Shown here: in pieces, positions 33,659-45,246 of the stretch
How positions within the stretch are numbered: the first letter of the stretch is position 1
Layout of the letters: each line of letters starts with the position of its first letter
NCBI GenBank assembly: GCA_025024175.1
Contig: QCXZ01000064.1
Location: 9,920,001-9,984,000, forward strand
Direction: 5' to 3'
DNA: 64,000 nt
DNA from: Rhyzopertha dominica
Taxonomy: Eukaryota > Arthropoda > Insecta > Coleoptera > Bostrichidae
Position numbers and translations under genes: made by a program
The notes under the pieces: generated by a model
Told to the model about the DNA's origin: nothing
Databases searched by the model: none
The model's input: the letters and a program-made list of their open reading frames with translations, nothing else

Positions 33659-35245
33659 ATATGTAGTACGCTATGAACTCTCAAAGGTGCATAAAATTTG
33701 ACAGAAAATCTTTCGCCATTTAACCTTTCTTCTATCGCAGCTAGTATACGAAACATACAAATGCTATCGAAAAAGACAATTTCAAAATAATTTTCGCCTG
33801 TCAAATATCAGATGCCTGATCTGTTTCTCTAAACTAATATGAACCAAATGCTTTTGTGGGAATAAAAGAATACTATATGCCAGTAAAGATCAAGAACTAT
33901 GATATTAATTTCTTATAAATAATGCGTTACAATATTATTAAGTATCTAAACTAAAACTTTAATAAATATAAATATAAATAAAATTTTAATGCCAAAATTA
34001 TGTTAGGTAAGCAACAAGATACCTAAACAATATGAAGACTGTTTGGCTATTCCAAGTGTAAATTAATATCAAATGCTTATTCCTTATATCAAAAAGGCTG
34101 CTAAAAACAAACACACAGTATTACATATATATTCAAATATCGTGTAGGTATCTAACGTATTCATACTTGGTATATATAAGGTCGACCATTCACAGATCGA
34201 GGTGCCTATAATAAAAGGTTACCCACAATGGTATGTGCCCTGATGAAAAGCACATAATGCTTTAAAACCCTACAATGAAGCCTATTATACAAAGGTGCTA
34301 CTGTTACAAATTCATTATTTGTAAATCCCTCATACGCAAACAAATATTTCACGCCTCAAGAGCTTAACACCCCAAATACACCATTAACACCTTTTCCGCT
34401 ACAAAGTAACCAACAAAAAAACTCGAAAGCGTAATGGGGCACATAATGTAACGGACCTCTGGCAAAACCACGGTAAGTACATAATATGCTTGTTTCCCAT
34501 TGTGTAGGCGACTTGAAAAGAGCACACAGATCAGCAAACAGCCACAAAACTATTATAAATTGTCGGAATATTGCATTTCAAGAGTCTAGCGTTCCTAGAG
34601 TATTTACAGTATCTGTATTTGCGGATCTATAGATGGCAACAAGTATCAAAAGCCGGCTTGTCGTTGTGGACTGGTTTTCTTTATGTTTATTGTGGTTTGT
34701 TTGTCGGTTTAGGATGTGCCCCGCTGCGAATTTGGCCCGTGTCTGGAGCGTTGCGGTGCTTATCTTTGAAATCGTATACGAAAATTGAAAAACGAGGAAG
34801 TTTCTCTGCTACCGGCATCTGCATCGACGAAATCACGTTAGCACGGATTGCTATCGACTTTATTGTTGGCTGTACACGTGTGTGCCAGATAAAATTTGTA
34901 GATAAACGTGTATACAGATCTAAAAATAAATCTAATTGTTTCTCTCTGGCACAGATGTAACAAAAAGTTATTAACAAATGTTATAAGAAACAAAAACGTG
35001 GCACACGTCATTTTATAATTTTTCACTCCTAAAAAGCATAGATTTTAAGTAGGTACTGGTGAGCAAAAATTGAAGTCGATTTGAAATTATGGAAATCGTA
35101 AATTATGGTAGGCACTGAAACATTTGTTCTGCAAGAAATATTATCAGTCATTTTTAGTTGTACCATCAAAACAATTTACCTACAACTTTTTTTCAATATT
35201 TATTGGCTTTATTGATAAAAAGCAACATTTATTATTTTAAAACTA
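33659..35245. other. Unassigned DNA with one GC-richer open segment
   Basis: The stretch 34570-34960 is open for 129 codons on the plus strand and is GC-richer than its surroundings between 34640 and 34870, but the encoded sequence is not recognised. A consensus donor (CACG|GTAAGTAC) sits at about 34470. It may be an unrecognised exon, a conserved non-coding element or chance. Confidence 0.3.
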
Positions 35246-35458
35246 ATGCACACCTTTTCACATCACCTTAATACGGTTGATAATCATTTTGGCCGGACTT
35301 TGGATCTTGTTTTTTCTTCTATTGCTTGTGTTGTTGGATTTTTGTCACACTTGGTTCCTGAAGATGTTTTTCATCCTGCCATAGACATTCATTTTGATGG
35401 TTTCCATCTGGTCGCAGCATCATTCGATATGAACGTTAAATGTGACNCGTTCAGTTAA
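35246..35458 (+). pseudogene. Jockey-like LINE endonuclease fragment
   Basis: The frame reads LNTVDNHFGRTLDLVFSS, then LVPEDVFHPAIDIHF. This is the typical end of the apurinic-type endonuclease domain in jockey-like ORF2 (GRTLDL...VPED.HHPA). No polymerase part follows. Confidence 0.65.
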
Positions 35459-35689
35459 AAAAAAAACACTACNACCCTAGTAGCACTAAATATTCATTAA
35501 ATGTTCTNTTCTAGAATATTTAGNAATATCTTTAGCGCCACCCTGTTTAATGTTATATAAGTATTTACTTTAATCGTTTATAAATACCTTTAAATATATA
35601 AACAATATTTGTTACGGATTTGATTAGTTTCTTCAATGTGAATCTATGTATTTTGTCTAATGTAAACTTGTGTAGTATGTGGAATTATA

Positions 35690-35765
35690 TTTTGACGTGT
35701 TCTGTATACTATTGTACCTGTATGATGTGAATAAAGAGATTATTATAATTATTATTATTCATGTA
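35690..35765 (+). repeat. LINE-type 3' tail
   Basis: A sequence ending GTGAATAAAGAGATTATTAT followed by TTA repeats, typical of the 3' end of insect non-LTR elements. It may belong to the endonuclease fragment just upstream. Confidence 0.45.
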
Positions 35766-38700
35766 ATATTCATTATCAAATATATAACTAACATTTACAA
35801 AGTTTGTATTCTAATATCTGGTTTAGATTATATATCAAATGTTTATAGTTTTTTGAAGGAAAAAAAAAGTACATCTCACACCAACATTTATTTATTAAGC
35901 ACATAGCCAAAATAGTTTTAAATGCATAATTTGAATGCAGATCGATCGATGTGATAACCTAGGTACCAAAAAAAGTTGTGAAAAGAATCTCGGATATTTC
36001 AAAATCTCATAATATATTGAAGTACAAGTACGTACATAGTATTCGAAACTATTAAATATTTTCTAGTTTCTTATGAAACGGTTTTTTTACACATTGTTTT
36101 CTATTTTGCAAGGTTTCCCTCTTCTACACAAGAAAAGATGAGAAATATGAAAATCAAGTTTCGGTAATTTTAATTTGTAATCTTTAAGTTGCTACCTGTC
36201 AATTTTGAGAAGATACAAGCAACTACAACTAACTCTCTTATCTATGGATACAAGCATAATTTTTTTAACACTTTATTAGTGTCTTTATTTTTAATATCTA
36301 TTTGTAAATCTATACTATGAACGTTGTTTGATTATTTCTATAGCATTTGTTAGTACGCATCAGAAATAATATTACCAATTTTGTGTAGGTACTAGTTTAT
36401 TAGTTTATTTATTAACTACAATAATTAATTATCCTAATTAATTAACAATCGATGGTGACGGAGATACAAATATTTGAACTAACCTACATCTAAATTTTTC
36501 TTCGTTGGCTCAATAACAAAAATTTATTTGTTATTTTAACAGAGGACGCCGGTGATCCAAATATTTACAGATATCAACTTTAGGACTACGCTAGATCACA
36601 CACGTGTAGGCTGAAGAGGAGAAAGCTTCTGCAATTACATTCGTTTTACAGAAACTTCACCTTGTCCTCCCTGCTCGTTGTTCATAACAACATTACAGTG
36701 ACAAATTAAAAATATAAATGGACGGTTAGCAGTCTAAAATACATAGTTTCTAAACATTATTGTGTTCTAGAAGTACAATACTTATAGCCTATAAAATATA
36801 AAACAAAGCAGTACTAATTTAGCCAACGACCTATTTAATTTGTTTAAGAGATAATATAAGGACCACTGTAATATTTTTCTCTACCTTTAAGACAAAACAA
36901 AATTCACGGGAACAGCATGTACTAACGATTAATATTAGCTTTAAATTATTATTAAATTATTAAATTAATGACTAACTAGTGACATCATAAAATAAAGAGT
37001 GCAAACTGAAGTGCACAAGAAACCAGCAGACGAAACCTATAAGATTGGCAAGAGGACAAATAATTTTAATGTATTGGCACTCGATGGGCGTGGATCCTCA
37101 TCTAGATATCTCCATCGGTTAGCCTTGCAGAGCCACAACAGAATGGTAGGATGGTATGGATGGATATCGGTAGACAGTGCTAGTGACACACCAAGGCGCC
37201 AATGATAGTCCATCGCGACAAAGGGACTTCAAGTTTTCATTTAATTAGTGAACAAGTTAAAATTGGAAAGTAATGAGTAATGCGATCAAAGAAAGGAGGG
37301 CAACAGATTCTAAGGCGGAGCAGTAAAATCCACGAGCCGAACTGGCTGCAGTTTCCAAACCATCCCCTAATTACGAAAGGCGGGGAAATATGGGAAGCGG
37401 GATATCCCAACAATCATGCCACTGCAGCTAACAAAGCACCCGCAGATGCAATTGCGCCAGGTCAACGTGGTCACGATCTGTAGATATCCCGGTTTAACTT
37501 GGAAAGGATGGGTGTGTTCGTTAACTTCGAGAATGATCGAACCTCACGGATCCTTCTCGAGAATCGTACTGCTCGAGACACGAACTGATTTCGTACACCT
37601 CTTAACTTGTTTGCGTTTGTTGAATACTGAATCTAATATTGTAGTGGTTTATCAGAACAAAGTTTGTAATATCTGACTTAATTTAATCTATAATGATCTT
37701 CATTGGTCAATGGAAATAGTTGCCTGGACCATGGATGTCCGCGCTTGGTTGAATTCAGTTGAACTAAGTTTAAATAAGAGATTATGGAATGATAGATTAG
37801 AATAGACTAGCAAAACAGACTTACGCTTGATGTCTTCTCCCAGATATCAACGAATTGCTATCCGTATTAGGCACCGAACCTCCTTCCTCGAAAGTTGAAG
37901 ACGAAAATGACTAATTGTGCGAATTCAAGGTGGATCGGGTGTTGTATAACTATACTGGGGTCAACAAACACTTATGTAACAACAATGAGCGGCGCGCTTG
38001 GCAAACAGATTTGTTTTTGTCGATGCATGTATTTCTTGTACAAGGTGTGTTGAAAAAATGTACAGGGCGGTTGGGGGTCACAATACTTCAATTTAAATTT
38101 AAAATTGTTGGACTGATATGAACATAATTAAATGTCAATTTGATTTAGAGCCAAGACTGCCTGTCCGACAATTCTAAAGTCAATTAACAAAGAAGCACTG
38201 TTTGTAAAAAGTTAAGAGTAAATAAAATTTTCTCAGAAAGGTGCATTAATGGTTAAAAAACATTTTGAAGAAAAGCTGGAGAAAATATTTCTGCTATTTT
38301 CTTGTAGTGTAAAAGATTGGGGGGCATTTTACGATCAATTTGAGCATTGAAAAGATGATGTGAAGGTGTTAAAGAATAGATTTGAACAAGTGAATGTAGA
38401 TAATAATCGGAAGTTTGGTCAAGGAATAAAAAATATGCTGGTGGTACTCAAAGAATATTATAGTCAATTTGATAATTTTTGGTTTCAGTTGTAGCTACAT
38501 TTTCCAGCAATGATGCTACAGGGTTTTTAAACGAGGATGCTTTTTTTCCTACAAAATTTACAATTCCTTAAGCGATGCGCTAGCTGCACTGCAGATGACA
38601 ACTGGAATTAAACTAGCTCCATTTTTCCTGGATATTTTTCTTTTTTGATTCATGTCAATAGCTTTATTATTAATGGAGATATATAGTTTTGAAGCAAATA

Positions 38701-39059
38701 GCATACGAAATAAGAATGGTATAGAACAAAAATTTATAATTATTATTATAATAGTAACGAAGGCCTTAAATAGTTCAAAATGCATATGCAAACGATATAT
38801 ATAAATATTAAAAATCAAATATTTTTTCATAAATGTTCCACAAATGTGTAATATTTAATTTGGTTTAAAAATATTGATAAATATCCATTTTTAAATATTT
38901 GGTGCAAAATGTTTCTTAAGTGACTTTCTAATACCTCAAATATTTATAAAGCGTATAAATATTAGTAAAATATTAAATAAATATTTAGTGCTAGTATAGG
39001 GTATGTAACAACGTATATAAGCTTTCGCGGCCAGAGTTAGATTCAAAACATAGTCTTTT
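35766..39059. other. Unassigned AT-rich DNA
   Basis: No confirmed gene. 37000-37680 is GC-richer, with several short frames (for example 36999-37205 and 37280-37483); it could be a decayed LTR or retroelement leader but no motif settles it. A short frame at 38310-38490 (SCSVKDWGAFYDQFEH) looks protein-like but is unrecognised. Confidence 0.35.
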
Positions 39060-40520
39060 TAGGTTAAACCGTGCCTGATTTCGGATGCTTATTGCTAAGA
39101 TTTCAAGCCACTACTACTTCTGGAGTGGATAGTATTCCTAACTCTCTCTTAAAGGATTGTGCTGATATGCTTTATATGTTACTGTTCTATTAATTCATTT
39201 TAATTCTAAGGACGTCCACTACGCCAGATATCTCTGGAACAAATCCTTTGTCTGTCCAACAATTAGAAAGGAAGATATTTCTAATTATGGGCCTATTTAC
39301 CTTAATTGTAAATTTCCAAAAATATTTGAAACACTGATATAGCAGCAGCTTTATGGCAGCGTTGAAAGTAACATTTCATTGTGCCGGCATGGTTTTACGC
39401 GCAAACAGTCGACAGCGTATAATCTGGTTTGCTTTAGACAATTTGTTGCGGAAGTTTTGAACGGTAGAGGCTTTCGATCAAATTAATCAGTTTGTTCTAC
39501 GAAGCAGGTAAGATGAAGTATGATATAGTTTGTCCTCCTCGCTTATAAATGTATTCAAGTCAAGTCATTGCAAGATCATCGGCTTAGTGTTACCTATAGA
39601 AACTAGGTCTCCAATTCATATGTTGCTACATCTGGTACACCTCAGGGATCTAATCTTGGCCCGTTGCTTTTTCTACTATATGTCAACGACATTGTGTGAG
39701 AAGCTACTATACGCCGACGATCTGAAGATATTCTCCCGAATACACACTGAAGGGGATATGTTCTGCTTACACCATGACCTGGACGGGATTTTTGAGTGGT
39801 GAGCAACTTTATTTAAAGCTTTCTAAATGTTATATCTATTTGCCGTAAACTTGTAGTTCTTGGTAGGACATCCATTGTTAGGGATTTGTTGATGATAAGT
39901 TATTTTTTGTTCATCATATTTATAATAATGTCGGCAATAGTGATAAAAACTTTTCTTTTCTTTACAGAAACTACAGTGGCTTTCCTAATTTTTAGGTACG
40001 CTTCGAATGCACTATATTTTCCTTTATTAAGATCCCTGTTCCAGTTATAGAACTTATTTATCCTCTATATACATTAAACTAGTAGAAAGCGTTCAAAGGC
40101 GATTTTTTAAATTTATGTGCTTAATTTTTTGTGGTGCATATCCTCCTAGAGGTTGCGATTATGACATTCTACTCGCCAGATCTACTTACGTTCTCGTCAA
40201 CCTCTAACTTTTTACATTAGTAAACTCAAATCCAATATACGAGTACTAGTATGTTTGTCTATATTAGTTATGTGTGCCACCTTTATTACTCTATATGTAG
40301 CACATGTTATATTCACTCTGTCAATCGACTGGCGTCTAACTTTACATAAATTTTACATGTTCCTGTTTGGTGGAGTATTCGTTTATTTTGTGTTGTATAG
40401 ATAGGCATAAGTATTATTTTGTATGGCAGCGTGCAATTTTAATTCCTATGCATTTCCTGCAAGTGGGTGCAAACCTGTAGGAAATAACCTATATCATTAT
40501 TATTATTATTATAAATAAAC
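39060..40520 (+). pseudogene. Jockey-like LINE, reverse-transcriptase part to 3' tail (broken)
   Basis: Blocks in order: GVDSIPNSLLKDCADMLYML (pre-RT), FVCPTIRKEDISNYGPIYL and PKIFETLI, HGFTRKQSTAYNLV, ATSGTPQGSNLGPLLFLLYV (39620-39690), LLYADDLKIFSRI (polymerase active site, YADD intact), then VESVQRRFFKFM and PPRGCDYDILLARS in the C-terminal region. It ends in a (TTA)n tail near 40495-40520. Several frameshifts and stops separate the blocks, so it is dead, but it keeps the full 3' half of the element. Confidence 0.8.
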
Positions 40521-40959
40521 TGATTTCATTCCGTACAACTTACGAGAACCTACCATTGATACAATGAAATGTACATTTGACATAAGATGTTCGAGAAAAA
40601 CTAGAAACTGCAAGAATTGCTAGTAAAGAGCCTCTGTGCAGTACAGAAAGTGGTCTAGCCCTTTTTGGAGACTATTTTGCTAACCAAAAGTCCATCAGCA
40701 TATATGAAAAAGACGTTTACCATTCAATTCGTCCTGCTAGATTATCTTCCAGAAGGACGCGTACAGGACCAACAGCATCCATCATCGGTATCGACTTACA
40801 AAATTGATTTTTGTCCAAAATTACGTTCGTTGAATGTTGAATACTGGAACTGGTATTGAGAATGGTCTTCTGACATGTACATTATTGATATTCTATCAGG
40901 TCATGTTAAACCCTCTATGATCACTAAAGGCAAGCGTGGAACTTTTATGTACGATAGCA

Positions 40960-41190
40960 ATAATAATAACCTTAGACAGTACAAGTTATAAGAGAATATC
41001 TTGATAAAGTGGAAATTAGATTTGTTTGGACAGCTCTCAGTATGGACTTGAATCCCCTCGAATATGTCTGGGATGAGTTGAGATACCTTCTACGAAACTG
41101 TCCAGGAGCGTAGAATGAGTTGCTAGTGCAGGAGAGGGACACATTGACCAGCATGTTATCTCCAACTTTCAAAGTATCTCTCTTCGCGTA
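40960..41190 (+). pseudogene. Tc1-like transposase C-terminal remnant
   Basis: The frame reads REYLDKVEIRFVWTALSMDL then NPLEYVWDELRYLLRNCPGA, a stop, and NELLVQERDTLTSM. The block with Glu in NPLEYVWD is the last catalytic residue of Tc1-type DD34E transposases. The sequence differs from the Tc1 element at 10937-12305, so this is another family. Confidence 0.75.
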
Positions 41191-41369
41191 CAGGCTGTTT
41201 ATTAGCGATTTTTTTTAGCTTTAACCCCAGATTGTTCTTAAAAAAAACTGTATTTTTTTTTTATTTCCGAAATCTTCTGTGATCTAAAACTGAAAATGGG
41301 AGCCATTTTGAAAATCTAATTATTGCTTGAAATTCAATGTAATTTCACAAATAGCTCTTCACTGAGTGA

Positions 41370-41730
41370 CTGATTGATTGAACTAGCGTATGGTCAGCAT
41401 TTCTGCTATTCCTTGAGCGGATATACAGCACGCTGATTGCTAGTAGGGCGACCTTCTTCTGTTGACATCATTCGTTCATTTCAGAGTACCTTGTTTCTGT
41501 TATGTCGTATAACATGAGGGATTCCTTGTCGATTGATTTCTTGTTTTTTTGTAATTACCATGCAGCCATTGTTATTCGTCCTCTTCCTGACTTTTAGATT
41601 TTCCTTTCCATACTTCATGCATAACACGGTCTTCCTCTTTCTAGGTCTTCCTTCTCTATTACACATTTGCCTAGTATTTCAACATGTACGTCTCTATTCT
41701 TTTTGTAATCATTTTGCTTTATTTAAAGAA
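41370..41730 (-). repeat. Dispersed repeat family X, copy 2
   Basis: It begins CTGATTGATTGAACTAGCG and keeps the GGATATAC and GCTAGTAGGG blocks of copies 1 and 3 in weakened form. The minus strand has a lysine-rich frame (41481-41666). Right edge approximate. Confidence 0.45.
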
Positions 41731-42039
41731 ACTATAAATCTTTAAAAAGGGCTTTGAAAGACCTTCAAGATGAGGTGTTGCTCAAACCCTCTTGTATATT
41801 GAAAAATTACCCCTGCGCCTCTTTGATCTTCAACGCAAGTGAGGGTTTCTTTGACAGCAGCTCCTCAGCAATTTCCAAAGTAAAATTTTGAATTAGAGGC
41901 ATTAATTGTCCTGATGTAGATGATGGAAAAAATATCTTCATTTAAAGATACATAATTAGAAAAATTAACATCAAATAAACCTTTCAAATTTTTGGTGGTT
42001 CTTAAAACATCTGACAGGGCGCCCACCTATTAGGCACCT

Positions 42040-42240
42040 TAATTAATTGTACAGGTGTAGCAGTCAGATACAGAACTTCAATTAGCTACTGCAGCACGAG
42101 CACAACTAATTCCGTAGCACTTAATTACCAAAATACAGCAACGTCACCAGCACAAACAAGCGTAAACTCTTAAAACAATAATATCTAACCCTGGCGATTT
42201 AATCTGAAACAGTAGCAGCACATAATTCAATTCCAATTGT
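42040..42240. promoter_or_regulatory. Cluster of homeodomain-type sites upstream of the homeobox exon
   Basis: Within 200 bp lie CTTAATTAATTG, CAATTAG, CTAATTC, CTTAATTACC and TTTAATCTG. TAATTA cores are bound by paired-class homeodomains and TAATC by Otx-type ones. The cluster sits 250-440 bp before the candidate start codon, so direct or autoregulatory control is plausible. In AT-rich DNA such words also occur by chance. Confidence 0.35.
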
Positions 42241-42481
42241 TGACACCAATTTTGAGCCTTTTACAGAGCGCTAAGCACCGGGGGCGACGCTCCTGTCCCC
42301 CCACCCCTAATAATACCAACGATGCGTTCTCTCTGTCCACCTCGCAGAAAACTCCGACGTTTCGACTCCATGATGGATTCGGTCCCTCGCTGATTGGTGG
42401 ACGAAAAATCTGGCACCACCCCTCAAGAACGCCCCCTGGTGTCGGGACGCTGACGCCGGTTCAGTTGGTTTAAACCGCGCG
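42241..42481 (+). promoter_or_regulatory. GC-rich promoter / 5' UTR of the homeobox gene
   Basis: The base composition rises sharply above the surroundings. An inverted CCAAT word (ATTGG, 42393-42397) is present. An 8-codon upstream frame, ATGATGGATTCGG... to TGA, occupies 42370-42393; its GATGGATTCGG repeats the context of the main start at 42481. The transcript start cannot be placed from sequence alone. Confidence 0.45.
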
Positions 42482-42671
42482 ATGGATTCGGACCGCTGCG
42501 AGGACACCTCGAGCATGATGGGGTTCGCCCTGGAGGTGAAACCTCTGAGGATGATGTCCAGCCCCAGTGTGGGACCGAGGCACACGATCGACAACATACT
42601 CGGCCTCGTCAGGAAGGAAGACGGGAGCGAGCGCGAAAGAGCCGTCACTCCTGGGAACGGAGAGAGCGCAG
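42482..42671 (+). CDS. Rx: First coding exon of a paired-class homeobox gene, probably retinal homeobox (Rx)
   Basis: ATG at 42482 opens MDSDRCEDTSSMMGFALEVK, then RHTIDNILGLVRKEDGSE at about residues 33-50, and ends at a donor AGCGCAG|GTAATT after 63 codons plus one base. The HTIDNILGL block is an octapeptide (eh1-like, Groucho-binding) of the kind that precedes the homeodomain in Rx proteins (consensus style HSI-AILGL). Rx proteins are nuclear transcription factors used in anterior head and eye-field development. GC content is far above its neighbours, as expected for a conserved exon. The homeodomain itself is not within the next 21 kb. Another octapeptide-bearing paired-class gene remains possible. 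Confidence 0.55.
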
Positions 42672-43060
42672 GTAATTCCCCGCTTCTTAATTAGCTTCGT
42701 TTAGTAGAATTCCTCTCGAGCTGGNGGTTGATCTCTTTATATATTTGTTATCTACTTGCATGTGTGATTTAAAACATTCCGGTAGACGTAAAATATCTGT
42801 AGCGAACAATTATGTCTTGTCTTAATTAATGACAACCAAATGTCGGAAATATTCAGTGACAAGTTTTAATGCTTAATTCACTCTACTCATTATTATTATT
42901 ATTAAAAGCATAATATTCCTATAAAGGTATAGGTAATCGTCCATGAAGAAGATCACGGATGTATCTTCATCCCCTCATATTGTAACCACATAGCTATAGA
43001 TATTTTCTAACGGATCATAGAAGCACGTGAAGTCTAAAGCATGAGATTTTATTCAAATAT
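42672..43060 (+). other. Start of the presumed first intron
   Basis: Begins with the donor GTAATTCC. CTTAATTAGC near 42687 is another homeodomain-type word. (ATT)n runs near 42890. No exon seen. Confidence 0.4.
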
Positions 43061-43730
43061 ACAGGTTGAGTTTTTCCACCAATCACCATTATAAGGGCTA
43101 GAAGAAAAATGAGGAAAGAATTTCCGTTTAGTCGGCTCAACCCAAGGCATGCTTGGTTTCTTAAAAAAAATACTGTATAGGTAAATAGCTCGTTGAATGC
43201 TTTACATAGTTGGCTATTAATTACTGAATTTCTGATAGTTAAAAATGGATACTAAAAGTTAGTAACGCGATCATAAGCAAAATATTAACTTTCTCGAATC
43301 AAGAAAAGCTTTGTATGATTGAATGCTTCATCATATGCCACAAGCATCAAAAGAATGCTTCCAGTTCAAAAGACTTTACAATAAGAGGTTGAAATTTCAT
43401 AGGGTTTACTCTAAGTTTGCGGTTAGCGTCGGATGAAACGAGATTTACGAAATGTGGTATGTTTAATCGACATAAAAAACATACCCTTTGGGTATACGAA
43501 GACCCTCGCAATACAGCAAAGAAGACTTCACATCAAAATATAGTTTAATATTTGGTGTGGTACTTATTGTAGGATCCACTATCATTCTGGTAAACGTTAC
43601 CTCTATTTCTTATATAATGATTTTGAAGAAGTACGTCAAAATTTAAATGTGGGAGTGATGAGAGGTTCCAACAAGATGGAGTACCACCTCCACAAGTGGG
43701 TAGGATAAAACGTCCTGTTCGCCAGATTTA
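43061..43730 (+). pseudogene. IS630/mariner-like transposase relic
   Basis: The left end near 43061 reads TACAGGTTGAGTTTTTCCA, like other termini of this group. From 43440 the translation gives CGMFNRHKKHTLWVYEDPRN, KTSHQNIV, a degraded NIWCGT, KRYLYFLYNDFEEVRQNLNV and a shifted QQDGVPPP-type block near 43665. Blocks are in order, with stops and shifts; the C-terminal third is missing. Confidence 0.65.
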
Positions 43731-43780
43731 TTTTCTTTTATTTATTTTTATGGGGAACAGTAAAAACGAAGTTTTTGCAT

Positions 43781-43884
43781 GGTAATTGACAAGAAAACTA
43801 TATACATAATTCAGTTTCAAAAAGGTACAAGTTGTGCATACAAAATAATGGCCGATTGTTAAACACCTTCTGAAGTAGATAATT
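43781..43884 (+). repeat. ~105-bp direct duplication, left copy
   Basis: It starts GGTAATTGACAAGAAAACT and ends with ACACCTTCTGAAGTAG plus a short tail. It matches 44399-44506 at roughly 85-90% by eye, and the two copies exactly bracket repeat family X copy 3. Confidence 0.8.
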
Positions 43885-44398
43885 GATAGAACCAGCGTAC
43901 ATTTCTGCCACTCCCGATATACCGTCGGGCCGGCTACGTCTATGCTGGATTGGAGGGGCGACACGCTTGATGCTAGTGGACTCCCACGTAACGCATGTTA
44001 CAGGAGTTTGGGGACTGGAATGGGGAGGTTTTCAGGGCATCCAACTAGCGGATACTTTTTTTTATTAGCCTCAGTGTTGGATGGTAGCTTACTTCGTCTG
44101 CATTATTCTTGTTCTTCCTCGGACGAACTGCTGTTTGAGATTGTATACAGTTACGTTTGATTTTGCTATGATTCCCTCCACCGTTGTTCTCCACGTGTAG
44201 CACGGTCGTATATGGTCTTTTTCTCTCCTTTGAATATGTCCCCAATATTTCATTACATATGTTTCTATTTATTCGTTTTGTGATTGCCTTTCCCTCTAGG
44301 AGTTCCGTTGTCCCTCGATTTTCGGTTTCTTTGACAGCTTTGGCCAATAATTGCACGATGTTTCTTTCTGTGTTTCTCAAGCTTGTTCTATCAGCTTT
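43885..44398 (-). mobile_element. Dispersed repeat family X, copy 3
   Basis: It begins GATAGAACCAGCGTACATTT, carries GATATACCGTCGGGC and GGACTCCCACGTAACGCAT as in copy 1, and ends TTCTATCAGCTTTG. The minus strand has an uninterrupted 111-codon basic frame (44045-44380) including ERNIVQLLAKAVKETENRGT. It is bracketed by ~105-bp direct repeats, so it entered as a discrete unit. Its class is unknown; long variable target duplications and a fixed head suggest a non-LTR-type mechanism. Confidence 0.6.
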
Positions 44399-44506
44399 GG
44401 TAATTGGCAGGAAAACAACTACCTATACATAATTTACTTTTAAAAAGGTACAAGTTGTGCATACAAAATAATGGTGGATTCTTAAACACCTTCTGAAGTA
44501 GTTAAT
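44399..44506 (+). repeat. ~105-bp direct duplication, right copy
   Basis: Partner of 43781-43884; shares AAAAAGGTACAAGTTGTGCA and AACACCTTCTGAAGTAG. Confidence 0.8.
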
Positions 44507-45246
44507 ATTTTACTATTTGCTCCTGTTTTCTTTTTTCATATTCTGTTACCGCATACTTATCTAATAAAAAAATACAAAAAATTGGCCGATACTTGCAAGT
44601 TTTCAAAATAACTATACTGAACATTGCTACATCCTTTAATAGCTAAAAAACATAGTCAACTGCAGTCTGCATTAAGAAGAAACGTAAGTTTTCATATCTC
44701 AAAAATGGCAATATGTACGACGAACTGGAGTACACTATTCTATTAAGCGTAACATTATCTACAACTTTTGTAATTACATTTCAGCTGTTAAATCACAAAT
44801 AGTTAGTGAGTTGAGTCAATAAAACGTCAAATCTTTTCCCGTTTACCTTCATCCTAACCAGTGCTCGAAATGGACTGAATTACAAAGTGGAACGAGGGAT
44901 ACAAAGTGCAAATTCAAAAAAAACCTATTTATTAAAAATTAACCTCTATTCATTTAAAAAATAAACGAACTACACTATGATTTCGTGGCTACTATTTTAA
45001 CTTACAGTATAGTATCACTTGCTGCTTGCCCATCCAGTGCTCTAATGGAAGAGGTAATTCCACAATTGCTAATCTTAAAGATATTTCTGATTTAGAGATT
45101 TTACGAACCTGAATAATATAAATTAACCGGAATGGTTTTCGAAAATATTACACGAACCGGGTTCCAAGATCTCTGTATTGGTCATAAAAAAACTGAGATT
45201 GTATATTTGAAAAATAGTTTTTTCTTAAGCCAACCTGTTTGCGAGG
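44507..45246. other. Unassigned AT-rich DNA
   Basis: No supported gene; stretches at 44640-44850 resemble the 5' non-coding part of the local IS630-type transposons but cannot be assigned. Confidence 0.4.

Noticed and set aside
34571..34960. 129-codon frame as a real gene
   Set aside because: No recognisable domain, no acceptor or poly(A) support, and frames on the opposite strand are equally open; left as unassigned.
36530..36600. Acceptor-like TTTTAACAG followed by a short open stretch
   Set aside because: Only about 13 codons before a stop, with no donor or poly(A) partner; too weak to call an exon.
42307..42648. 113-codon minus-strand frame opposite the homeobox exon
   Set aside because: Shadow of the GC-rich exon on the other strand; composition is explained by the plus-strand coding sequence.
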